A stretch of 64,000 bases of DNA, taken from contig BNBH01000004.1 in assembly GCA_014655195.1 (NCBI GenBank), forward strand, positions 272,387 through 336,386, in the 5' to 3' direction. The DNA is from Streptomyces cellulosae (lineage in GTDB: Bacteria; Actinomycetota; Actinomycetes; Streptomycetales; Streptomycetaceae). A program made the position numbers and the translations under genes. Each line of letters begins with the position of its first letter. The first letter of the stretch is position 1. This document shows, piece by piece, positions 58,297 to 64,000 of this stretch. The notes beneath the pieces were generated by a model that saw only the letters and a program-made list of their open reading frames with translations, was not told the origin of the DNA and searched no databases.

Positions 58297-58354
58297 CGGG
58301 GGGTGGACGGGGAGGCACGGACGGAACCCGTTCGCCACCCCCGTCCACCCCCCG
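58297..58354. terminator. Perfect 16-bp hairpin between vWA gene and metG
   Basis: CGGGGGGTGGACGGGG (58297-58312) pairs without mismatch with 58339-58354 around a 26-base loop, 20 bases after the vWA gene stop and 45 before the metG ATG. It most likely terminates the upstream gene; it could also be a leader structure of metG. Confidence 0.8.
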
Positions 58355-58399
58355 AAACGCGTGTGAGTCGATCTCCCCGGGACCAGTAGGATTTCGACC

Positions 58400-60016
58400 A
58401 TGGCGGCCACTGGATCAGAGAAGCAGGGGGCGAAGGCGTACTACGTCACGACCCCCATCTACTACGTCAACGACGCTCCTCACCTGGGCCACGCCTACAC
58501 GACCGTCGCAGGCGACGTGCTCACCCGCTGGCACCGCCAGCGTGGCGAGAAGGTGTGGTACCTCACCGGCACGGACGAGCACGGTCAGAAGATCATGCGC
58601 ACGGCCGAGGCGAACGGGGTCACCCCGCAGGCCTGGGCCGACAAGCTCGTCACGGAGGCCTGGCAGCCCCTGTGGGAGCACCTCGACATCGCGAACGACG
58701 ACTTCATCCGCACCACGCAGAAGCGGCACACCGACCGCGTCCAGGAGTTCGTGCAGGACCTGTACGACAAGGGCGAGATCTACAAGGGCGGCTACGAGGG
58801 CCCGTACTGCGTGGGCTGCGAGGAGTACAAGCTCCCCGGCGAGCTGCTCGACGGCGAGGGCGAGTACGCCGGCCAGAAGCTGTGCTCCATCCACAAGAAG
58901 CCGGTGGAGATCCTCAGCGAGGAGAACTACTTCTTCAAGCTCAGCGAGTACAGCGAGAAGCTCCTCGCGCACTACGAGGCCAACCCGGGCTTCATCCAGC
59001 CCGAGTCCGCGCGCAACGAGGTCGTGAACTTCGTGCGCCAGGGCCTGCAGGACCTCTCCATCTCGCGCTCGACGTTCGACTGGGGCGTCAAGGTCCCGTG
59101 GGACGACAAGCACGTGATCTACGTGTGGGTCGACGCGCTGCTGAACTACGCGACGGCGGTCGGCTACAACGAGAACCCGGAGAAGTTCGAGTCGACGTTC
59201 CCCGCCGACGTGCACCTGGTCGGCAAGGACATCCTCCGCTTCCACGCGATCATCTGGCCGGCCATGCTGATGGCGCAGGGCCTCCCGCTGCCCGGGAAGG
59301 TCGCCGCGAACGGCTGGCTGATGGTCGGCGGCGAGAAGATGAGCAAGTCCAACCTGACCGGCATCAAGCCGCAGGACCTGACCTCGCACTTCGGCGTGGA
59401 CGCGTACCGCTGGTACTTCCTGCGCGCGATCGCGTTCGGCCAGGACGGCTCGTTCTCCTGGGAGGACTTCTCCGCCCGCTACACCAGCGAGCTGGCGAAC
59501 GACTACGGCAACCTCGCCTCCCGGGTGGCGGCGATGGTCGGCAAGTACTTCGGCGGTGAGCTGCCGGCCGCGACGGCCGACGGCGACGCGGAGAAGGCGA
59601 TCCACGAGGGCCTGGCGAAGGCCGTCGCGGAGGCCGACCGGAAGATCGGCGAGGAGCTGGACTTCCAGGGCGGCATCCTGGCGGTCTTCGACTTCGTGAA
59701 GCAGGTCAACGGCTACATCACCGAGCAGGAGCCCTGGAAGGTCGCCAAGGACGACTCGCCGGAGGGCAAGGCCCGCCTGGCGACGATCCTCTACACGGCC
59801 GCGGAGTCGCTCCGCGCGGTGGCGGTCCTCCTCAACCCGGTGATGCCGGAGACGTCCCAGAAGCTGTGGGACTCCCTCGGCGCGGAGCCCGCCCTGGGCG
59901 CCCTCGCCGACCAGAAGGTCCAGGAGGCCGGCGCCTGGGGCCTCCTCCCGGCCGGCTCCACGGTCACCAAGGGCGCGGTCCTCTTCCCCCGCCTGGAGGA
60001 GAAGCCGGCCGCGTAA
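58400..60016 (+). CDS. metG: Methionyl-tRNA synthetase
   Basis: 538 aa. Class I synthetase with HIGH motif in DAPHLGHAYTTVAGDVL and KMSKS in GGEKMSKSNLTGIKPQDL. A single zinc knuckle lies between them (YCVGCEEYKLPG, LCSIHKK). The WVDALLNYATAVGYNENPEK connective region and anticodon-binding helical bundle (LAKAVAEADRKIGEELDFQG, YITEQEPWKVAKDD) follow. It lacks the C-terminal tRNA-binding extension, as usual in actinobacteria. It charges initiator and elongator tRNA-Met. Essential gene, ends at a clear terminator. Confidence 0.98.
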   Translation: MAATGSEKQGAKAYYVTTPIYYVNDAPHLGHAYTTVAGDVLTRWHRQRGEKVWYLTGTDEHGQKIMRTAEANGVTPQAWADKLVTEAWQPLWEHLDIANDDFIRTTQKRHTDRVQEFVQDLYDKGEIYKGGYEGPYCVGCEEYKLPGELLDGEGEYAGQKLCSIHKKPVEILSEENYFFKLSEYSEKLLAHYEANPGFIQPESARNEVVNFVRQGLQDLSISRSTFDWGVKVPWDDKHVIYVWVDALLNYATAVGYNENPEKFESTFPADVHLVGKDILRFHAIIWPAMLMAQGLPLPGKVAANGWLMVGGEKMSKSNLTGIKPQDLTSHFGVDAYRWYFLRAIAFGQDGSFSWEDFSARYTSELANDYGNLASRVAAMVGKYFGGELPAATADGDAEKAIHEGLAKAVAEADRKIGEELDFQGGILAVFDFVKQVNGYITEQEPWKVAKDDSPEGKARLATILYTAAESLRAVAVLLNPVMPETSQKLWDSLGAEPALGALADQKVQEAGAWGLLPAGSTVTKGAVLFPRLEEKPAA

Positions 60017-60036
60017 CGCGCCCGATGCACGCGAAG

Positions 60037-60070
60037 AGGCCTGGGAACCCCTGTGTTCCCAGGCCTTTCT
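60037..60070 (+). terminator. Intrinsic terminator after metG
   Basis: AGGCCTGGGAAC (60037-60048) pairs perfectly with GTTCCCAGGCCT (60055-60066) around loop CCCTGT, followed by TTCT. Twenty bases after the metG stop. Confidence 0.9.
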
Positions 60071-60112
60071 GGGTATAGCTGTGCTGTGACGGCAGGCCTA
60101 CGGGTGGGGGCT

Positions 60113-60637
60113 ATGGGGGGCATGGGGGAGACGGAACAGGCACGACCGGATACGGGCACCACAGACACGGAGACGACGGACACCGCCGCCCTGCGCAACG
60201 ACCTAGCGCTGGAACGCTACCGATACGTTCTGCAGCAGATTCAGACGGTGAACGAGAACGCACACCGTTTCCTCGCGATCTACCAGACCCTTGCCACCGC
60301 GCTCGTCGCCACGGCACTCGCGCTCTTCGTCGGCTACCGCAAGTGGGAGCTGGCGGCGGACACCGCACGCGGCGGAGTGATCGGTCTGCTGTCACTGACG
60401 ACCGTCGTGGCCGTCTTCACCGGCATCCTGATCGTCGTAGGGGCGCTTGCCTGGCTCGACTACCGCCATGAGGAATGCGACATCACCGACGAGCTCGTCG
60501 GCCCCGGCTTTCGCAAGCGTCCACGCCCCGGCAACTTCCTGCGCTGGTACGAAACGTACGTGGTGCTCTTCATCCTCGTGTCGGTGATCACCATGTGGGT
60601 GCTCGCCGGCCTGTTCCTGCTGCCCGCAATGAGGTGA
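60113..60637 (+). CDS. Membrane protein, partner of HD/Hsp90-type ATPase protein
   Basis: 174 aa from ATG 60113 (ATG 60122 also possible). A Thr/Glu-rich cytoplasmic start is followed by a helical segment (LALERYRYVLQQIQTVNENA) and three membrane helices (IYQTLATALVATALALFVGY, VVAVFTGILIVVGALAWLDY, LFILVSVITMWVLAGLFLLP), with a basic loop (GFRKRPRPGNFLRWYETY). The layout resembles the small membrane components found next to predicted conflict-system effectors. It ends 9 bp before the next gene, so they are coupled. No known function. Confidence 0.82.
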   Translation: MGGMGETEQARPDTGTTDTETTDTAALRNDLALERYRYVLQQIQTVNENAHRFLAIYQTLATALVATALALFVGYRKWELAADTARGGVIGLLSLTTVVAVFTGILIVVGALAWLDYRHEECDITDELVGPGFRKRPRPGNFLRWYETYVVLFILVSVITMWVLAGLFLLPAMR

Positions 60638-60646
60638 CCGTCCCCC

Positions 60647-63340
60647 GTGACCGAGCACGTCCACACGAACACGTCCCTGTGGAAGGACACCCTCGCCGCC
60701 CGTCCGGGGGGTCCCGAGGCGGACCCTCACGCCGAGCAACGGGGACGACTGCGCACGTCGTACACGGAGTTGCGACGAAAGGCTGCCGTCCTCCTGGAGG
60801 AGAACGCCCGCAGCATGCCGGACTTCACCGTGCACGACATCAGCCATGTGGACGCGCTGTGGGAGACGGCCGACCTCGTCTGTGGGGACATGGTCACCCT
60901 GAACCCGGCCGAGGCGTACGTCCTGGGCTGCGCCTTCGTGCTGCACGACGCGGCAATGGGAACGGCCGCCTACGGAACGACCGTGCCGGAGGCGTTGGGC
61001 GAGAAGCGCTGGCGCGACCTGGTGTCGCTGGCCTACTACGAACGGGAGGGATGCTGGCCTGAGCGCGGCGATCTGGAAGACCCGCCTACAGAGATCGCCG
61101 AGGCATGCGTGGCGACCGCGATCCGCGAGACCCACGCCGAACGGGCGAAACAGCTGGTGGACCAGCCGTGGCGGAGCAGCACGGGCAACGAGATCCATCT
61201 GATCGACGAGGTGCAGCTGCGGGAGTGGTACGGCCCGCTGATCGGAGACCTCGCGGCCAGCCACTGGTGGCCCGTGGACCGCCTGGCCCGAGAGTTCCGG
61301 CACTCGATCGGGTCGCTGCCCTGGCAACCGAGCGAGTGGGTCATCGAGCCGCTCAAGCTGGCGTGCATCCTGCGTCTCGCCGACGCCACCCAGGTCGACA
61401 GCCGCCGCGCCCCCAGCTTCCTGTTCTCGCTGCGCCGGCCACGCGGGGTGTCGCGTGAGCACTGGCGGTTTCAGGAGCACATCAGCCGCCCGTACCGCAA
61501 CGGCGACCGCGTCACCTACAGCTCGCTGCGCCCCTTCCCGCCTCAGGACGCCGCCTCCTGGTGGCTGGCACTGGAGTACCTGCGCGGCATCGACCGCGAG
61601 CTCAAGGCTGTTGACGCGCTGCTGCACGACCTGGGACGGAAGCGGCTCGCGGCGCGCGCGGTCGCCGGCGTCGATTCCCCGGAACGCTTCGCCGAACTGT
61701 TCCGCGTTCAGGACTGGCGCCCCATCGACGCGACGGTCAAGGTCTCCGACATCCCGTCCCTGGTCGGCACACTCGGCGGCCGGCAGCTCTACGGGGACGA
61801 ACCGGAGGTCGCCCTGCGGGAGCTGATCCAGAACGCCCAGGACGCCGTGCTGGCCCGCCAGACGCTCCAGCCCGACTTCCCGCTCGGCCAGGTGGAGATC
61901 CGCCTGACCCGCACCGACGACGACTGGTATCTGGAGGTACGCGACTCCGGCACCGGCATGGACGAGGAGACCCTGGTCCACGGGCTGCTCGACTTCGGCA
62001 CCAGCGGGTGGAGCTCGACGAGCGTGCGCAACCGTCTGCCCGGCCTGGCCGACGGCGGCTTCCGCCCCAGCGGCCGCTTCGGCATCGGCTTCTTCTCCGT
62101 CTTCCTCCTGGGCGACGAGGTCGAACTGATCACCCGCCGCTATGACGCCTCCCTGGCGGACGCCCGCCGCCTCACCTTCGACGGCCCTTCGCACCGCCCG
62201 CTCCTCACTCCGGTGCCGGGACAGGGGTGGGTGCCGGAGGGCACGACGGTGCGGGTGAAGCTCAGAAAGAGCCCTTACGCGATGCAGGGCCTGTTCAACA
62301 GAACCTACGACGAACGTCTGCCCGAGCTGGCCAGGCGTCTGGTACTGGAGAACGCGGTGCCCATTCATACCTGGGAGCCGGGAGCACCGGAGCCGCAGGT
62401 TCTCCGCCCGTTCTCCCTCGCCTCCGGGGCGCGGGAGGAGGTCTTCGACCGCCTTTACCCGCCGCAGGCGGCGAAGGGGCGCGCCGGGGAGGAGAAGTTC
62501 CGTCTCCAGATACGCGACGACTTCGTCAACAGGGCGACGGAGGTACGCGACGACAAGGGGCAGCGCGTCGGGCTCGCCATGCTGTGGAGCAACTGGAGGC
62601 ATCAAGGGCAGCGTGATTACCCGGGCATTGTGACGGTCAACGGATTTCTTGCCGATACGTCGGTTGCGTTCGCCGGATACCTCATGGGACAACCCAGCCG
62701 CGCCTCACGGGACAAGGCTGCACTGGTCGCCACCCGGGACGAGATGCGGCAGTGGGTTCACACACAGGAGCAACGACTACGCAGCGCCGGGCTCTTCGAC
62801 GATTCGCTGCAGTTGGAGATCGCGCTCACCCTGCACACCGCTTCCCCCCCGCTCTCCGACGACGTTGCGTTCGCCCTGACGGCACAGGGTGTGCTCAGCC
62901 TGTCCGAGGTTCGCGAGTGGGTGGTACAGCGCACCGACATCTTCGTGGGTCTCGGCTGGCCTCTCTCCTGGCGCACCCGCCCACCCGAGATTGGTCACCC
63001 GGTGTCCGGAGAGCCAATCCAACTGCCCGACGACTGCATTTTCATCTGCCAGTACGGCACCAGCTCACCGCTGACGGAGGTGTTCCCATACGCCGCCAAC
63101 CGTGATCCCGGCTATGAGTTCGCCCGCGACCACCCCACCCTCACATGGCAGAAGCACTGGTGGCGCATGTCGGACGACTTGTACGGCCTGTTCGTCCGCA
63201 CTCTGTGCGACGTTTGGAACTGCTCGCTGGAACCCCTCCTGTCTCCCCTCGAACGACGCGACTGGTCGGACTGCATCCACGTGGACGAATCGCTCGGTCC
63301 CGTGCCCGGCTACCGATTCCGCCGTCCCACCGGCACGTAA
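60647..63340 (+). CDS. HD-domain / Hsp90-type ATPase fusion protein
   Basis: 897 aa from GTG 60647. N-terminal ~290 residues: HD-type metal phosphohydrolase fold, with HDISHVDALWETADLVCG (His 63, His 67) and VLHDAAMG (His-Asp 100-101), then CILRLADATQVDSRRAPSFL. Then a GHKL ATPase like the Hsp90 N-domain from ~residue 370: N-box ALRELIQNAQDAV, YLEVRDSGTGMDEE, FGIGFFSVFLLGDEVELI and GTTVRVKLRK. A ~270-residue C-terminal region follows. Proteins of this layout occur in predicted bacterial conflict systems. Inference: nucleotide or second-messenger hydrolysis gated by ATPase-driven conformational change. Coupled to the membrane protein upstream. Confidence 0.85.
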   Translation: MTEHVHTNTSLWKDTLAARPGGPEADPHAEQRGRLRTSYTELRRKAAVLLEENARSMPDFTVHDISHVDALWETADLVCGDMVTLNPAEAYVLGCAFVLHDAAMGTAAYGTTVPEALGEKRWRDLVSLAYYEREGCWPERGDLEDPPTEIAEACVATAIRETHAERAKQLVDQPWRSSTGNEIHLIDEVQLREWYGPLIGDLAASHWWPVDRLAREFRHSIGSLPWQPSEWVIEPLKLACILRLADATQVDSRRAPSFLFSLRRPRGVSREHWRFQEHISRPYRNGDRVTYSSLRPFPPQDAASWWLALEYLRGIDRELKAVDALLHDLGRKRLAARAVAGVDSPERFAELFRVQDWRPIDATVKVSDIPSLVGTLGGRQLYGDEPEVALRELIQNAQDAVLARQTLQPDFPLGQVEIRLTRTDDDWYLEVRDSGTGMDEETLVHGLLDFGTSGWSSTSVRNRLPGLADGGFRPSGRFGIGFFSVFLLGDEVELITRRYDASLADARRLTFDGPSHRPLLTPVPGQGWVPEGTTVRVKLRKSPYAMQGLFNRTYDERLPELARRLVLENAVPIHTWEPGAPEPQVLRPFSLASGAREEVFDRLYPPQAAKGRAGEEKFRLQIRDDFVNRATEVRDDKGQRVGLAMLWSNWRHQGQRDYPGIVTVNGFLADTSVAFAGYLMGQPSRASRDKAALVATRDEMRQWVHTQEQRLRSAGLFDDSLQLEIALTLHTASPPLSDDVAFALTAQGVLSLSEVREWVVQRTDIFVGLGWPLSWRTRPPEIGHPVSGEPIQLPDDCIFICQYGTSSPLTEVFPYAANRDPGYEFARDHPTLTWQKHWWRMSDDLYGLFVRTLCDVWNCSLEPLLSPLERRDWSDCIHVDESLGPVPGYRFRRPTGT

Positions 63341-63451
63341 CACGCGCGCTACAGCACGGCCCCGGAAGAACACGACGCTTCTCCCGGGGCCGCACGCTTT
63401 GCGAAGATCGCGTCAAGGACGACCGACCACATGTGGGGGGACCACACACCA

Positions 63452-63817
63452 ATGGCACTCTTCGGCAACGCGCACACCGTCGACCCGGCCAAGGCCCAGC
63501 AGGACTACGCCCGGCTCCTGGGCCACGGCGAGCAGGTGCACGCGGCGTTCCTGCTGATACGCGACACGATCCTGTTCACGGACCGCCGCCTGATCCTCGT
63601 CGACAAGCAGGGCATCACGGGCAAGAAGACCGAGTACCACTCGATCCCGTACCGCAGCATCTCCCACTTCGCCGTGGAGACCGCGGGCCACTTCGACCTC
63701 GACGCCGAACTCAAGATCTGGATCTCCAGCTCCCCGACCCCGATCCAGAAGACCTTCACGAAGGGCGTCGACATCTACGAGGTCCAGGCCATCCTGACCC
63801 AGTTCGTCGCCCGCTGA
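63452..63817 (+). CDS. Bacterial PH-domain protein
   Basis: 121 aa from ATG 63452 (MALFGNAHTVDPAKAQQDYA). Beta-rich PH fold: HAAFLLIRDTILFTDRRLIL, VDKQGITGKKTEYHSIPYRS, ISHFAVETAGHFDLDAELKI, then a C-terminal helix VDIYEVQAILTQFVA. DRRLILVDKQGITGKKTEYHS is the strong hallmark of the PF08000-type bacterial PH domain (YvbH-like). No membrane segment. Role unknown. It follows the HD/Hsp90 gene by 111 bp on the same strand. Confidence 0.92.
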   Translation: MALFGNAHTVDPAKAQQDYARLLGHGEQVHAAFLLIRDTILFTDRRLILVDKQGITGKKTEYHSIPYRSISHFAVETAGHFDLDAELKIWISSSPTPIQKTFTKGVDIYEVQAILTQFVAR

Positions 63818-64000
63818 CCGGCGGGAACGTTCCTTCCACCCTCGAACGGGTGAACACGCCCGCACACCAGCCGACTCGGGACCATGAGCGCCCTACTGTC
63901 GGCGTACAAGCGAACGTGCACCACCTCGTACGGATGAAAGTGCACCATTCCTGATGCGGTGACGGGGTGCCGGCCGTGAGTCTGCTGCTGTCGTTTCGGG
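63818..64000. other. Intergenic end of window, possibly start of a new gene
   Basis: No complete gene. A frame opening at GTG ~63967 or 63979 (MSLLLSF...) runs off the end and could be the start of a gene, but only about ten codons are visible. Confidence 0.3.

Noticed and set aside
61000..62692. Long minus-strand frame over the HD/Hsp90 gene
   Set aside because: Antisense shadow; the plus strand has HD and GHKL motifs and a coupled start.
1..64000. Mobile elements, prophage, tRNA and rRNA genes
   Set aside because: No transposase, integrase, terminal inverted repeats or att-like tRNA ends were found, and no cloverleaf or rRNA sequence was recognised. Gene decay at several points is present without visible insertion sequences.

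Overview
The window is a stretch of chromosome from a high-GC actinobacterium, almost certainly a Streptomyces. The supporting signs are extreme G/C at third codon positions, frequent GTG starts, and typical Streptomyces families: a SCO2400-like protein, snapalysin with its divergent LysR regulator, DUF6479, TerD, SpoIIE-type phosphatases, a GAF-ANTAR protein, an ECF41 sigma factor, and helix-turn-helix/TPR regulators. I see no rRNA, tRNA, CRISPR array, intact transposase or prophage. It reads as a chromosomal arm or sub-arm region: mainly envelope, secretion, regulation and stress genes, with one clear housekeeping gene (metG) and several decayed gene remnants.

Layout. 1-4.7 kb: a C-terminally cut SRPBCC protein, a broken formaldehyde-dehydrogenase-like remnant, a DnaQ exonuclease-BRCT-TerD fusion and a secreted lamin-tail protein. 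4.8-7.6 kb: response regulator, histidine kinase and GerMN-like lipoprotein in an overlapping operon. 7.7-10.9 kb: a DUF3152 protease and a second two-component pair. 11-14.6 kb: a VTC polyphosphate polymerase, DUF4956 membrane protein and CotH-like protein in one overlapping operon. 14.7-20.3 kb: lipoprotein, CsbD, small membrane protein, polysaccharide deacetylase, TerD, and a large PAS-GAF-SpoIIE-HATPase protein whose phosphatase motifs are altered. 20.5-27.1 kb: ECF41 sigma factor with an NDH-2-like flavoprotein, a lone sugar-binding protein, a zinc-ribbon/low-complexity SCO2400-like protein and a monooxygenase. 27.1-31.7 kb: a beta-lactam locus (class A beta-lactamase and penicillin-binding protein divergent from a LysR regulator and a cytoplasmic beta-lactamase-fold protein, as in the S. 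cacaoi blaL/blaA/blaB arrangement). 31.7-35.8 kb: cold-shock protein, MerR and TetR regulators, a P450 pseudogene and an ArsR remnant. 35.8-43.5 kb: GH13 alpha-glucosidase, nucleoside hydrolase, a ThrRS remnant, a lipoprotein, tandem repeats, a GAF-ANTAR protein, and an HTH-TPR regulator divergent from a 56-aa secreted peptide.

The most striking locus is 43.57-49.11 kb, a tightly packed four-gene operon. It encodes a caspase-like fold protein that has lost its catalytic dyad, an EACC1 adaptor, a transmembrane protein with an intact cytoplasmic caspase domain and a predicted extracellular solute-binding/vWA region, and a separate solute-binding lipoprotein. I infer an outside-to-inside sensing conflict or cell-death system. 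A second candidate conflict module lies at 60.1-63.3 kb: a three-helix membrane protein followed by an HD-domain/Hsp90-type ATPase fusion.

49.2-58.3 kb carries a membrane SpoIIE-type phosphatase, small membrane proteins, the snapalysin/LysR pair, a Tat-exported PhoX phosphatase with a good PHO box, and a Pro/Glu-rich protein ending in a TerF-type vWA domain. metG (58.4-60.0 kb) ends at a clear terminator. The window closes with a PH-domain protein. Many gene ends carry long perfect hairpins.
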